The notes beneath the pieces were generated by a model, which was not told the origin of the DNA, searched no databases, and saw only the letters and a program-made list of their open reading frames with translations. A DNA stretch of 64,000 bases from Ascarosepion bandense (lineage: Eukaryota > Mollusca > Cephalopoda > Sepiida > Sepiidae): positions 1,322,501 through 1,386,500 of the forward strand of contig JBBBDQ010001451.1 in NCBI GenBank assembly GCA_037127315.1, read 5' to 3'. Of the stretch, positions 22,679 through 34,292 are shown one piece after another; the first letter of the stretch is position 1; each line of letters opens with the position of its first letter. Both the position numbers and the translations under genes were made by a program.

Positions 22679-22766
22679 GCGGCTCGTCAAACCCAAATGG
22701 TACAACGCATGGTCCTCAAAATATTTTGAGGACCATCTATTGTACCATTTGGGTCTGACGAGCCGC
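22679..22766. repeat. Near-perfect 43-bp-arm palindrome
   Basis: 'gcggctcgtcaaacccaaat' at 22679 is mirrored by 'atttgggtctgacgagccgc' ending at 22766, around the centre aaaatatttt. A stem of about 43 bp with hardly any loop. No relation to the 14715 palindrome in sequence, though similar in style. Confidence 0.92.
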
Positions 22767-22861
22767 GATAACAACATCAAAACGCGGTGAAATATGTATT
22801 ACCCATTGTAATAATCTAAAATCTTTTATAAATCAATATATATATATACATATATATATAT

Positions 22862-23065
22862 ATCCACCTGCTTGAATATTCGAGAAATCTTGTAAGGAAA
22901 ATATATATTTTCCGGTAGATTTCGAAACTGTGGATCCCGTATACCTGAGGAGGAGCCTTCATAAGATCTGACATGTCATGGAATATTTTTTTTATTCAAC
23001 AAATTCGAATTAAGCATTAAATACGTATGTTCCTGATTTCACACAAAATTGTATAATTTAATAAT
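22862..23065 (+). repeat. Dispersed repeat X, second copy
   Basis: Second copy of the repeat at 21700-21952, about 85% alike by eye, again starting beside a (TA)n tract (22838-22862). Confidence 0.75.
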
Positions 23066-23261
23066 ACTTCGTAAAACAACTTGCATCTAAGAATCGCTTA
23101 TTGTAGAAGCGATTGATACGACCAGTAAACTTCAAAATCCTGTATGATTAATAAATGGACATTATTATACATTTATAAATGAATTTTAATTTCCAGAATT
23201 CACTCTACGTTACGTTCTCATTATACTTCGGTGATTTGAAAATTACATCATGAAATCTTAG

Positions 23262-23752
23262 GATACAAGGCTCGGCCTTTGGTCCTAGGCTTATTTTAAT
23301 TTTCATTAACGACATTCCTAATGACATCAGCTCTCAAATTGGCTTTTACACAACCATTTACTCGTGGTTTGATAGTAAGGGCTGATTAGTCTGTCAAGAA
23401 AAAATTCGCAGCAAATGGGACAAAATATGGCTTGTCACTAAATCCGTCTCTAAAACTAAACTTATCTCTATTAATAATCTGAGAGACCAGTTTATACACT
23501 CCATCAGCATGGCTGATGCTCACCTCCAAGTAATTGACCCGTTTTGCCTACACGGGCTGACATTTTAAGCTGACATGAAGTAGAAAAGTTAAACTGAATC
23601 CATTCCTGGGCCAGCTGCTATGAAAATTGCTTCACTGTGACTTGCGAGACAATTTTACACACTGGAATATGTTACATATTTGTTCATGCTAAGTATGATG
23701 AGCTCCTAGATAGGATTCAATGAAGAATCAGCAATATTATACGCCCTAATTT
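23262..23752 (+). pseudogene. LINE-B reverse transcriptase fragment, left part (outer layer of nest)
   Basis: Decayed plus-strand LINE-B. The segment around 23285-23355 corresponds to GPxLFLIFINDIP and the following region, then the 'KLLSINN' and 'SADLK' regions, ending at 'rriCNVI'. Many stops. It breaks at 23752 and resumes at 25610, with a duplicated ACGCCCTRATTT at 23741-23752 and 25610-25621. Confidence 0.8.
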
Positions 23753-24195
23753 CTTCTTCTTCTATGTGCCTTGTCCTTTCAGGACGTAGGCGATCATTGC
23801 CTTCTACCTCTCCCTATCCCTGGTGGCTCTTAGCACGCTTTCTCCTGTAACATCTCGCAGACCCAGTTCTGTCATCCACCTGCTCAGGCTCTTCAAATAT
23901 ATTATCCGCTGCTTTCCTCTGTTTCTTTTTCCCTCTATCTGGCTTGTTAGTATCAGGTTCTCCAATCCCTCCTTCCACATTGCATGTCCCAGGAACTTCA
24001 GTTGTCTCTTCCTGATGCTCAATATTAATTTCCTTTTCATTTCCATTCCATCCAACACCTCGTCATTGCTCACATGCTCGGTCCACGATATCCACAGCAT
24101 CCTTCTGTAGAACCACATTTCGGCTGCTTCATATTTTCTCTTCATCTTTGTTGATATTGTCCAACATTCATTGCCACGTTGAAGAACTGACATCC
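23753..24195 (-). pseudogene. LINE-A C-terminal region (middle layer), 3' part
   Basis: The minus strand encodes NECWTISTKMKRKYEAAEMW, RKRQLKFLGHAMWKEGLENL and SVLRATRDRER in one 136-codon ORF, then the GAA-rich tail abutting the target duplication at 23741-23752. It resumes at 24781. Similar proteins are annotated as endonuclease-reverse transcriptase or craniofacial-development-protein-2-like. Confidence 0.88.
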
Positions 24196-24780
24196 GCCTG
24201 AATCTATCCTGCACCTATACAAATCTACCATCAGCCCGTGTTTTGAATACTGTTGCCACATCTGGTCGGGTGCCCCTACTATTCTCCTCGGGCATATTGA
24301 CAAAATACAGCGAAGAATCTGTAACGTGATTGATACCGACTTAGCTGACCGCCTGCAGTCACTCTCCAACCGGCGTGCCGTGACTTCCCTGTGCCTATTT
24401 TATAAATACTTTCATGGCTTCTGCTCTGATGAACTTAAATCTCTGATGCCCCCTATGTGTGAGTTTGCACGAGATATTAGATTGGCAACTAGGTCCCACC
24501 CTTATACAGTGAAACCGATGAAATGTAACCGCAATTTCTTTTCTCGCACTTCCCGCCTATGGAATTCCTTTCCGCATGCTTGCTTCCCCGACGGCTATAA
24601 CCTCCAGGATTTTAATGTAAGGTCAATAGACACCCCCTAACACACTAACCCTCCCATTCTCTCCAACTCTCCCCCTATGTACATCCTAACTTGTCTATCG
24701 CCCTGTGTAACCCCCTGCGCTATAGTGGCAGTGGAATGCCTTGCTTGGGGTAACATGCTTAAAAAAAAAAAACAAAAAAA
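24196..24780 (+). pseudogene. LINE-B 3' end (inner layer of nest)
   Basis: 5'-truncated LINE-B inserted into LINE-A. The plus-strand ORF (24326-24640) reads TDLADRLQSLSNRRAVTSLC, YKYFHGFCSDELKSL, SHPYTVKPMKCNRNFFSRTS and RLWNSFPHACFPDGYN. It then has the 3' UTR ending ATGCCTTGCTTGGGG and an A-rich tail near 24765-24785. A short ACAT may be the target duplication. Confidence 0.88.
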
Positions 24781-25609
24781 AACATAGTAATCCAGTACTC
24801 TCTTCTTTGTTTCTATTGAAAGTTTCCTGTGTCTTAATACTTTATTCAGCTTCTGGAACGCGTCCTTCGCCATGCCAATTCGCCTTGGGATCTCTGTGTC
24901 GCACTTTCCGTCTTCAGTTATAACACTTCCCAGATATTTGAATTTTCGTACCTGCTTGATTTTAACATCTCCGACTTGTATTCGGCATTTTGGGTTGCTC
25001 TATTTGCTGATTACCATGCATTCGCTTTTCGTGTTGTTTATTTGTTGTCCTTTCTTGTCACTCTGTTCAGTTATATTCTGTAGGAGGTCCTGCAGTTTTT
25101 TTTCTGTGTCTGCAATCAACACTGTGTCGTCTGCGTATCTTATGTTGTTCAGATGTGTGGCCTCTGATGACAAATCCTGGTTTAACATCTAGGGTCCTCA
25201 AAATATTCTCACTGTACAAGTTAAATAGATCCTGTGAAAATACACATCCCTGTCTTACGCCCCTTTCTATCTTTGTATATCTGCTGAATTCGTTACCTGT
25301 CTGTATGCAGGCAGTTTGCTTCCAGTTGAGATTCCTAATTACCCTAAACTTTTTCCCAATTATGTCGAGACTCCTGAGCATCTCCATCAATTCATTGTGG
25401 CGTATTTTGTCGAACGCTTTCGCATAATCAATAAAACACAATTATAAGTCCTTCTTCATTTGTATTGCCCTATCAGAGCACATCTTAATCATAAATGTAG
25501 CGTTCCTTGTCCCATTGTCTTTGACAAACCCGCACTGTTCTTGTCCTATCTCCGGCCTGAGTCTTCTTCTTGCTTTATTCATCAGTATTCAGACGATCAG
25601 TTTTACAAA
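24781..25609 (-). pseudogene. LINE-A reverse transcriptase, 5' part (middle layer)
   Basis: Minus-strand pieces in order: EIGQEQCGF, CFIDYAKAFDKIRHNELMEM, RGVRQGCVFSQDLFNLYSE, then NIRYADDTVLIADTE with an intact YADD catalytic box in another frame, then MAKDAFQKLNKVLRHRK. These are the palm motifs of a non-LTR reverse transcriptase. Frameshifts between them make it non-functional. It is 5'-truncated at 25609, where the target duplication lies. Confidence 0.9.
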
Positions 25610-25860
25610 ACGCCCTGATTTAACTGTTCATTTTCAGTTACATTACCCATAACCGTAAGGTTGCTTTGCTGTGCTACTTTTATAAATATTTTTAGGGTAA
25701 TTGTTCTGATGAGCTTTTGCTTGGTTTGATGAATTTAAACGCGCAATATCGCATCAAGATCGCATCAATTTAGCAATGAGCCGGCTAGATGTAGCCGTAT
25801 GTTTTATGTTACAGTTTTTTTCTTGCACTTCTCACTCGTGGAAGCCCTTCTGAGGACATC
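25610..25860 (+). pseudogene. LINE-B fragment, right part (outer layer)
   Basis: Resumes the LINE-B copy interrupted at 23752. A frameshifted segment corresponds to LCYFYKYF, SDELL, then a TRLAT-like and CNRNF-like region. Ends near 25855. Confidence 0.75.
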
Positions 25861-26199
25861 GGCTAATGAAATTAAGTTGACATGAATTTTTACTGGTGTT
25901 TTTTTATATATAGGGAAGTGCTGAAAATAATACGAGATTCTAAAAAGACGTCTAAGAATGGAAGTTTCACTTTTTTTTTTTGGCTAAGCTCATATGTGAA
26001 GTTAAGGACAGAATTCATTATTTGTTCTAAAATCAACGACATAGCAGATGTATATTGCAGGTTTGTTATTTTTTTTTATATTTATCTAAGTGGGACCTGT
26101 AAAATGAAGAAAAGCACAGACAAAGGTTTTCCACATTTACGAAGTTAGTTTGTGTGAAATGTGGTCTTCATAGTCGTATAGAGAAGCCTTGATAGTCGA
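25861..26199. other. Unassigned stretch
   Basis: T-rich runs and an 88-codon ORF without recognisable features. Nothing supported. Confidence 0.4.
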
Positions 26200-26500
26200 T
26201 GCGGGTAAGAGTTTTTTAAAGTATGAAGATTGGTAAATGATGGTGATTTGAAATATGCTTATATACGGAGTTAATGATTATGTCAACGTTTTCAGCAACG
26301 GGGACGTTAGTGAACAGGTTTTCATCATCAAGGAACGCAAGATTACCTTGGTGTGGAGTGGTTGATTTAAGAATTTCAAAGAATTCACGGGTTGAATTAA
26401 TGCTGTAATTAGTAGATAAATATGGCGTGAAAGCGTATAGGTAGAGACAAATATGGGGTGATAGCATATAGGTATTTAATTAGCAGATAAATATAGGGTG
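26200..26500 (-). pseudogene. Penelope-like element reverse transcriptase fragment
   Basis: The minus-strand ORF at 26216-26467 contains STREFFEILK, then GNLAFLDDENLFTNVPV and NVDIIINSVYKH. The FLDxxNLFTNVPV stretch is typical of Penelope-like reverse transcriptases near the first palm aspartate. N-terminal to it, a short segment (PYLSTN) is duplicated in degenerate form. Both ends are truncated; the rest of the domain is missing. Confidence 0.75.
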
Positions 26501-26508
26501 ATATCATA

Positions 26509-26557
26509 TAGGTATGCGGGGTACATCATTTCCGATTATGTACCCCGGATACCTATA
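26509..26557. repeat. Short palindrome beside the Penelope fragment
   Basis: 'ataggtatgcggggtacat' faces 'atgtaccccggatacctat' across 'catttccgatt'. Stem of about 18 bp. Confidence 0.8.
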
Positions 26558-27824
26558 TGGTAATGTTAAATTAAACAAACCCGGATACAATTCACGACCT
26601 ATAATCTCAGATACCAACCCCCATATCCCAATTGTATAAATTCCTGAATGATCCCTCGCGGAATTAGCCTTAAAAATTACCAAGGATGCTACTTTATAAT
26701 ATATATGAACAAGATTTAAAAATAGTTTAAATGGATGTAAAATTTCTTTCATTCTTGATATTACCTGCAGCCAAAGTAAAAACCGGAATGATAATTGTAA
26801 TAGGAATATTAGACGTTTCATTATGAGGAAACATTCGTTATTCATTGACCGAGCAGCCAGTGCTACAGTCGGTCGACATTGATATAATATTTCCATTAAA
26901 ATATTTTTTGAGGAAAGTAGGCTTCTCATGTTGTGTATCTGTTGTCTGCCTTTTCTAGAATTGATTGAAATTTAACTTCTCAGATTTTGTTTGGAAAGGA
27001 GTGGGTTCTAAACCTTTTGATCCAGTGATAACTTTTCTCTTCAACACAGAATGCGATATCAATTTTACTTGTTAATGATGTCAAGAATTCTCAAATGATC
27101 TGATTTTTATTATTTATGATAGTTTCCAGTCCCCGAAGTTGGTAGTCCTCGCTTAGACCTACATGATTCACACGCTCAAAGTCAGGTTTAATCGTTAATA
27201 TGTGAATGCGGGTGTATGGAAATAAAATTTACATACTTCTTAACAAAATCTTTATCTTCCAAATCTATTTAAGAACCTGACTCGAGTTATTAGATAAATG
27301 ATAATGCCGTAAAGAAGTCTAAATATTGATAACAATACGGGGAACCTAAAGAAACTTCTACGTTGTTTATGCAAACTGATCTTTTAGGCGATTAGTTCCC
27401 AAATATGAACAACAACAAAAATAAAATAATTATATAACAGCTACACGTTCAACTCAATCAGTCTCAAGTTATCACTAGACGAAACTCAGTGTAATATTTG
27501 CACATATCGACTGGCACATCTACAATAATATAACTATGATAATATATCTATGATATAACTTGCATAAGAAAAATCTTAGTCATATGTATTTATATTATAT
27601 CCTTATATTATTATATACTTATATATTGTATATATTTCAGTGGTATATGTGGGTGAGATTTCTGTCCCTACTATAAAATTTAAAAGACGCCAAACACTAG
27701 AAGTCATTATGATATAAAATTAGCAAATCAGAATATATAAAATATTATTCATCACAGGAGACGGTATCTTGAAGTGTGTATAAAGTATTTAACATGAGCA
27801 CTTAAAGCACTTTACGGAAATCAG
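26558..27824. other. Unassigned AT-rich region
   Basis: ORFs such as 26504-26929 (minus) show no motif I recognise. No repeat boundary seen. Confidence 0.4.
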
Positions 27825-28225
27825 TTTTCACGTATTTTTTGGCCTACTGCAACCTTCTTTCCTTAAAATGGGTTTCTTTATTTGATTTTCTACATCAGTA
27901 AACTTCTTTAATGCTTTACATCTTGTTTCCCTTGACACCATAGAAGCTTCGGCGGCCTCTAATATGAACGCACTTGACGCATTTGGGTATCTTATAAATT
28001 CTTTTAATTCTCTTCGGATATGTGATAGATCTCGCTTTGTTAAATTCCTGAATTCAGCCTGAGACTTTTTTTTCCTTGGTTGAATTCCCATTTGAAATAT
28101 TTTCTTGATTGTTCAATAATCCCTTTTCAAATTCTTAGAAATTTGAAGCGAAGACTTTCCTTTGCTAATTTCTTTGATTATATAATTCTTTTCATTCATT
28201 GTTAGTTCTTTTTTACGAGCCATAA
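27825..28225 (-). pseudogene. Tc1-like transposase N-terminal fragment
   Basis: The minus strand from ATG at about 28223 reads MARKKELTMNEKNYIIKEIS, then ISKNLKRDY and a stop, then in frame GIQPRKKKSQAEFRNLTKRD, MVSRETRCKALKKF and NQIKKPILRKEG. This is the paired helix-turn-helix region and linker of a Tc1-type transposase of a different family from 17602. The DDE domain is absent. Confidence 0.75.
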
Positions 28226-28479
28226 TACTAAATTCTAGTTCTTGCAAATAATCTCTTCACACTGGAAATTGCTATAATTACTGAAAAAATACGAAATATT
28301 AATTTGAATTTGAAAATTGGGACTTAATTGCTTTCATGCTTACTCGTTATACATAATACTACAAATTATTTTATTGGATAACACATATCTATGAATTTCA
28401 CATAAAATATTTGACAATACCTTTTTTGCATATAATCCCTAGACGCAGTTTATAAAATAAATTAAAATAAAATAAAGAT

Positions 28480-28782
28480 ATGCGTTGTGGTGCCGTAGGT
28501 ATCGGCTCGGGACGAGAAATCGAAGAGCTGAGTTCGAATTCCCGTCGAGTCCGCTGCATTCACTTACGCACAAATGCCCTAAGGAAAGGTATTAATCCCT
28601 CTCTTCTCCCTCTAACTATGGGTTAAACAACAGCGCAGATTGAGTTTTATAACCTTAGTTTGTAACCAGTCGACCACAGAATGTAATCGCAGACTACTGC
28701 GGAAAAGTTTTCTGCCTATTCTCTTTCGAGACATGATCGCTCAAACGGGTATCATGTATGGCACTTAACTGACTGAGTGATG
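28480..28782 (+). repeat. Full-length tRNA-type SINE
   Basis: Begins 'tgcgttgtggtgccgtaggt', has a B-box-like GAGTTCGAATTCC, the conserved body ('gcattcacttacg', 'aaaggtattaatcc', 'ctatgggttaaa', 'accagtcgaccacagaa'), the stem 'ctttcgagacatgatcgc', and the 3' end 'ggcacttaactgactgagtg'. Pol III-transcribed, LINE-mobilised in principle. Confidence 0.9.
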
Positions 28783-29861
28783 TGAAAGAAAAAAAACTAA
28801 CCATATTCTTTTGTCCGGTCGCTTTTTCAGCAACGGTTACGCATGATATCAGAGGGTCATTTATAGCTTCTACTTTCAAAAGAATAGAAAGAGACAGTCA
28901 ACGAAATGTTGCCTCTCTAGAGACGCCTCATTAGTTTTTGAAATTCACCGAATCGGCTGAAAGCACTTAAATAACAGGACAACAACGAACGTCGCAGAGT
29001 TTAGCCGTAATTCGATCCCAATACGCAACACCTTATTTGAAAATTTTTCTTTGATTTTCTCCATTGAAGAATCATCACTATTACCATTATTTATATACGT
29101 TCTCCTCATCTTTGTTGTTGTTATCCCAAATTTTCTTCAGGTGTATATACATATGGGTATCGTGCAGAACTAAACTCTTTTTTAAATCTATGAGGGTGAA
29201 CTGCTCTTGTGCCCCTCTCCATGTCTAGGAATAACGTCTCGTATTTATACTTAATACTACTCTGTTATTGCTCACTGATTGCAAGAATCCAAATATACCC
29301 TGCCCGACCGAGTTACTGACCTCACGACCACAATATCCTTAATTACATGATTCATCACTTTAATCAACTAGACCTAAAAATAATTCTGCAGCGAAATTGG
29401 ATCCTTAAACCTAGACTACCTGATGATTAATGTTGCTGCTGCTAATGAATGGCCCGTTTTAATTATTGCTGTTGCTGAGACCTGTCATGTGCTGATTGCT
29501 GCTGCTATTGTTAAATATTTGCTATCTTGTCTTTCTTCATTAGCGGCTCCCATATTGTATTTTTTCTATATTATGCCTACTAAGGAGGACCTTATAGTCT
29601 AGCGTATCCACTAGATAAAGAAGTAAAAAGAAAATTACTGCACTTGTCTACCCTACGTAAATAGCATATCGGAAAAGATTCAGAAGAGCTTCGGTCCATA
29701 CAACATCAGGCGAATCTTCAGAAACACTTCCACTCTACGGAAGAATCTTTGCCGAGTAAAACCTAACATATTCCAAAAACTGCGTGTACTCGATACCTAG
29801 CAGTTGTGGCAAGCCGCCTCCTAAACGGAAGACTAGAGGAACATCGAAAAACCGGAGTGAA
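28783..29861. other. Unassigned region
   Basis: About 1.1 kb without recognisable coding or repeat structure. Short ORFs (28694-28879 minus) are partly SINE-derived. Confidence 0.4.
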
Positions 29862-30218
29862 TGTTTAATCATGAGCCGTTCTAAACGTATTTTGGCTTTA
29901 ATTTCAGGTGAAAATAAAGACAAAAATTCTCCAACATTTGGATAATTTTTTATTAAGTTGGTTCTAATCTTTCGGCTCACATGAGCCATCTTCAGAGAGG
30001 TTACAAGGATGTTAACACAAAAACATTCATCATCAGCGATGATTTTACCTTGATAGCTCATGGTGGATGTTTTTGTGTTAACGTCCTTGTAACCTCTCTG
30101 AAGATGGCTCATGTGAAAATACGATGTTTAGAACGGCTCATGATTAAAAATAATAGACATTCATTGTCTCTCATATTTAGCAGTATATGTTTAGAAAAAT
30201 ATCTACTGCCTCGATACA

Positions 30219-30225
<7 letters not shown>
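29862..30225. repeat. Foldback element with hammerhead-like arms
   Basis: Left arm 'catgagccatcttcagagag' (29980-29999), 'gttacaaggatgttaacaca' is mirrored by 'tgtgttaacgtccttgtaac' and 'ctctctgaagatggctcatg' (30093-30112). Outer arms 'tcatgagccgttctaaacgt' and its complement extend this to about 29865 and 30150. It ends in (TA)n at 30222-30262. Related half-copy at 21535. Confidence 0.85.
29969..29995 (-). ncRNA. Hammerhead-like core in the foldback arm
   Basis: The minus strand reads CTGAAGA, one extra T, GGCTC-ATGT-GAGCC, GAAAG. Core boxes are canonical but one base is extra and helices I and III are not convincing. In the opposite arm (30093) the GAGCC half is lost. Confidence 0.45.

Positions 30226-30262
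<37 letters not shown>
30222..30262. repeat. (TA)n microsatellite
   Basis: About 40 bases of TA repeat bounding the foldback element. Confidence 0.95.
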
Positions 30263-30264
<2 letters not shown>

Positions 30265-30299
30265 CTTCTGCAAATTAATACAAACAAAATAAATGTCTT

Positions 30300-30570
30300 C
30301 CCAGGATTTTTCACACTTTTCTTGATTAAGTATACATCGTCTCGGAGTTGTTTTTCTCTTCCAACCACATTTTCCTTTACATTTTGGACTTATGGATCCA
30401 GTTTGTTTCTTTGACTTGATGACACGACTGACAGTTGACAGGCTGTCACTAACATCATCCGCGATCTCACTCTACGACTTCCCACTGTGTTCATGCAAAG
30501 TTACAATTTTCGTATGCTTCCTTGAAATAACTTCTATCCCAGACAATGAACGTAGGATAACTAATCGACA
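30300..30570 (-). pseudogene. Tc1-like transposase helix-turn-helix fragment
   Basis: The minus strand gives KIVTLHEHSGKS, a stop, SEIADDVSDSLSTVSRVIKS, then QTGSISPKCKGKCGWKRKTT, the N-terminal DNA-binding region and GRKRKTT-like hook of yet another Tc1-type family. It then runs out of similarity after a CEKSW-like end. No catalytic domain. Confidence 0.75.
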
Positions 30571-30837
30571 GTCGGGACACTAATGTATTGGCGTGATATA
30601 TATCTAATGCAATAATGGATGACGCAATATGTTTGCAAGGCCAAGCATATGTTGTCATACACCTCGAAAAGAGATTCATATTGCTTTACGCCACTGCAAA
30701 GAAACTAATATGAGTGAAAAACAGTAATCGATTTCGTACAATCCTTGATATTTTGTAAGGTTAATTCCAACGTAGACAACTCGAAATAGAACTCAATGTT
30801 AAAATCTATTGCTAAATTTAGCAGTAGTATAATCAAG

Positions 30838-31325
30838 AAAAAAAATTTTGATCTTTTAAAAATCCATGGGTAATAAATATTTCGCGGCCAACCCACACTT
30901 CAGACCAAATCATACAACAGTGAATGTTTAAAATCATCCAGAAAATAGTGTAGATACAACCTCTTATCTTTAAAGTTGAAATGTTAAATATTAATATCAT
31001 GTTTTTCAAAAAAAAAAACAAAAACAAAAAAAAACAGACGACTTGCAACTCTGGTCAATACTCTCGTTTTCTTTAACGAACATTTGTTATGTATCGAGAC
31101 CATAGACGCTACGTGTCGATGTAATACGTTAAGTTTAACCTCCTTTCTACTTACGCTTTCGTTCTTGTTTTCTTTCGCTATTAAAATTTTTCCCTCTATT
31201 TTTTTTTTTCACGTGATTATTTTCTGGATGATTTTAAACATTCACTGTTGTATGATTTATATTTAAAGAACGGTAGAATAGCCGTGAAATATTTATTACC
31301 CATGGATTTGTAAAATATTCAAAAG
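30838..31325. repeat. Foldback element, about 110-bp arms
   Basis: 'aatccatgggtaataaatat' (30861) and 'acaacagtgaatgtttaaaa' (30914) are mirrored at 31295-31315 and 31222-31250. The loop of about 265 bp has no coding signal. It continues into the hammerhead-family tail at 31365. Confidence 0.85.
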
Positions 31326-31364
31326 ATTTTTTTTATATTTAAAAAATGTACAAATTATATTTTT

Positions 31365-31479
31365 TACATGTTCTAAGCTATAATTTATAATAAATATTCA
31401 TAGCTCTATTTTATATAGAGCACTGTTTTAAATTAATATTTTGAACGATGTCAATGTTTTCTTCGTTCCTTATTCCCTT

Positions 31480-31480
<1 letters not shown>
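31365..31480 (+). repeat. Tail repeat of the hammerhead family
   Basis: Same sequence order as 22545-22665 and 40268-40395, ending in 'ggatatata' and a (TA)n tract at 31482-31522. Confidence 0.85.
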
Positions 31481-31522
<42 letters not shown>

Positions 31523-31525
<3 letters not shown>

Positions 31526-32125
31526 AAGCGAGTTCAATTATTTACTAGTTAGCAGCAACAGTTACCTTTTTTTCTGAAGAAAAAACGATTGTATCGAATT
31601 TCTTTAAAAGTGCTTAAAAGAAATGTTTGTTCCTTAAGCAAGCAACTTGATACTCTTTGAAATGGACACGATAAAAGCCTCTAATTAGAATTATATTTCT
31701 ATGATGACGAATTCTTCTTCCTAAAGAAAGTACTTAATTTGTTTGAATGCTTTCTATTTTTACAATTTATATCAACGATATTCGCTATTATTGTCTGAAC
31801 ACGCTTCCCGAGTTTGCTCCTCTTTTTTCCGCAAATCGGCTTTGGTTTCTGATGGTATTTGCAAAAATATTATTTATCATCTTATGTTTTTGCTTTTTCA
31901 CTCTTTCTCGTTTAACCTCAATATTTCTTGTGTCTTCATTTCCTTTCCTGTTCCTTTTGATATTTCACCAATGAAGAATCTGTCACTTTGCCGTTCTTCT
32001 TTTTTGCTTTATTTCTTCGTCTGGAATTTGTTTCTTTTTTGCTTATTTGAACCAACCCACAACAAAGAAAAGGGCGAGAAATGTTTTTAAGTATAACAAA
32101 TATAACATATTTTAATTTTCTTCTT
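31523..32125. other. Unassigned T-rich region
   Basis: Overlapping ORFs at 31743-32090 are Phe/Leu/Ser-rich and low complexity. Nothing supported. Confidence 0.4.
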
Positions 32126-32310
32126 TTTAATCGGTATCACCCCAATCAAGACAGTAAAGTCTCTGAAACGCAAGGGGTTACAGGGTGTGAAAGAATTATG
32201 AATAGAAACATTACTAAACAGCAGAAAAAGAAAAGAGTAATTACGAAGACAGTAGATAGCGATTGACATTGCATTTAAATTTTTTGTAGAAGTTGGCATG
32301 GAGTCGGAAG
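32126..32310 (-). mobile_element. Decayed LINE-B 3' end
   Basis: 'tatcaccccaatcaag' and 'ggggttacagg', then 'gacattgcatttaaatttt', follow the order of the LINE-B 3' UTR and ORF end on the minus strand. Confidence 0.55.
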
Positions 32311-33191
32311 TTCTACAAGCGAGAATTATGAGAAAATAAACTGTTAACATGAGGAGTACGACCACAACTTGCCGATATACCAGCTGTTTTTCTTTCTTCT
32401 TCGGTCGCTTCAAGGAAATGGATTTCGTGTCTCCTTTTCTCGGCCGTTACACTGGGCAGTTGTGAAACAGACACCGACTAAGCAGCTCCCATTTCCTCTT
32501 TGTCAGTCTGACTGTCAACCCGCACGTCCAACCCTAACACACGCAATCCGCCGAAAAAAATGACTTCTAGCACTTCTGGCACCCCGGTTTTTATGCTATT
32601 ACAAGACGGCCAAAATTTGCATGTTTTGGATGAGATAGGCACGCATAGATTGTGTCTTCATTAGCGGCCATCTTTCTTTTTAGTTATTATCTTGCAGGCA
32701 AGACACGTCGGCGCTCGTTTCGAATTCCGAGGTAAGTGATGTCTTTCATTACAGTCTAATATTGCGTTTGAATTCATAAAGTCTAGGTACCAAAGCAAAA
32801 CGGCCATCATAAAAATTACTGTAAAGATAATACGGCACACATGGGCAACCTCATGGCGGTGGATAAATGACTGACCCTGAGTCACCAGATCAGGACCAAT
32901 AATATTGCTGATTTTTCTTGTAAGAACTATACAAGTTCGTTATTTATCTTCGAAACATTTTTTTTCGCGTGCATGTATAAAAAATGGCAAGGGTGAAACG
33001 GAGGAAGAAAATGTCACATAGAAGAAGAGTGTAAACATGACGTAACTTGGTGAGGAAAGAAATGAATCTCTTTGAAGCCGCACAATATGAACTGCTGTCA
33101 TATTCTCCATTCTCTTTCCGCTTGTCTGGTCAGCTGATGTTGCTTATATACTTTTCAAAGGATCACAAAGCATGTCTATCTTTATTGTCAA
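32311..33191. other. Unassigned region
   Basis: No gene or repeat recognised; slightly less AT-rich around 32440-32560. Confidence 0.4.
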
Positions 33192-33913
33192 CTAGCAGTA
33201 TAACCCGGCATGGCTCGGGTGTAATGACAGCTTTAAAGCTAATCCATGATCCTGGAGCTCAGACTCTTTGGACGTTGGCACGAAAGACTAAAAAAGAAAT
33301 AGTTGTTTCCAGTTAAAGCGAAACCGTAGACTGAAATAAAAATGAATGGATGTAAGTCAAATTTTGATTTCCTGGTATCGATATCAAATAAGTTTTTTCG
33401 TCGTAAACTGATGTTTTAGGCTACATAAGACCTTTGAGTAAATGGTATCATGGCTGAGACTAAGAACTACAATTATATCTACTTACAGACAAACTCGAAG
33501 CAAAAACTAAAATAAAAGGGTTGAAAAATTACATACATACAGGTAGATAAACAGACACACACAAACATCTTGCCTTTTATATACATATTATCGATTTTCT
33601 GCACTACTGTAAGAACTGCAACCTTGAAACTTCTGAATCTCGTTTCTTATGTCTTTGTCTATGTGTGTATCAAATTTGATTAAAATCGGACCACTCCCTC
33701 TATAACCCGTTTTTTTTTGATTAACGATTTTCGATATTTATCGGGGGTACCTCGACACAAAACCTCGCTAAGAACACTCGCAGACGCTTATAGTACAACT
33801 GTGTAAATCTTCAAGAAAATCGGTTCAGCCATTTCGGAGTCTATAGGTAACGGACACACACACACATACACGCACACAGACAAAGTTCCATTTATAAATA
33901 AGTTTAGATAGGA
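33192..33913 (-). mobile_element. Non-autonomous Helitron-like element, copy 1
   Basis: The minus strand starts near CCTATCTAAACTTATTTAT and ends CCGGGTTATACTGCTAG with T following, the CTAG-T terminus typical of Helitrons. A small CCGAG/CGGG-type hairpin lies just inside the end. No Rep-helicase gene. The second copy at 58857 agrees end to end, which fixes the boundaries. Confidence 0.75.
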
Positions 33914-34088
33914 ACGCAACTAGTTGCTTGTAAAGTATTAAATATCTATTTTCGAAGGATTAATTTCCAAAGTAAACGTGAATCCTTCGATTAAGAGACG
34001 ATTTTTTTAAATTTGATAATTGACTGACTCTTTTCTATTTTCACTCCAAATCCTTTTCTTTCCTATGCCTTTTTTTCTTTTATCTTTT

Positions 34089-34287
34089 TGTTGTCTTATG
34101 GCTCGTACCATGTGACATCCGCTTGCCCGGATGTATAAAAGACAATGTGCGTTTAGCACAGGGGTCGTTCTCATTATTACGAACTTTGAGACTGTAAATA
34201 TTGTATATACACCTTGGTTGTACCACTCTGTTAATAAAATAGTTTATCTACATTTCTCTGTGTATCTCTTTATTCCATGATACAACC
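34089..34287 (+). mobile_element. Short solo LTR (TSD CTTTT)
   Basis: A 199-bp block starting TGTTGTCTTATG and ending GATACAACC, flanked by CTTTT at 34084-34088 and 34288-34292. TATA-type 'gatgtataaaagacaatg' and 'ctgttaataaaatag' provide promoter and polyadenylation signals in the expected order. Same family as 21168-21380. Confidence 0.75.
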
Positions 34288-34292
34288 CTTTT

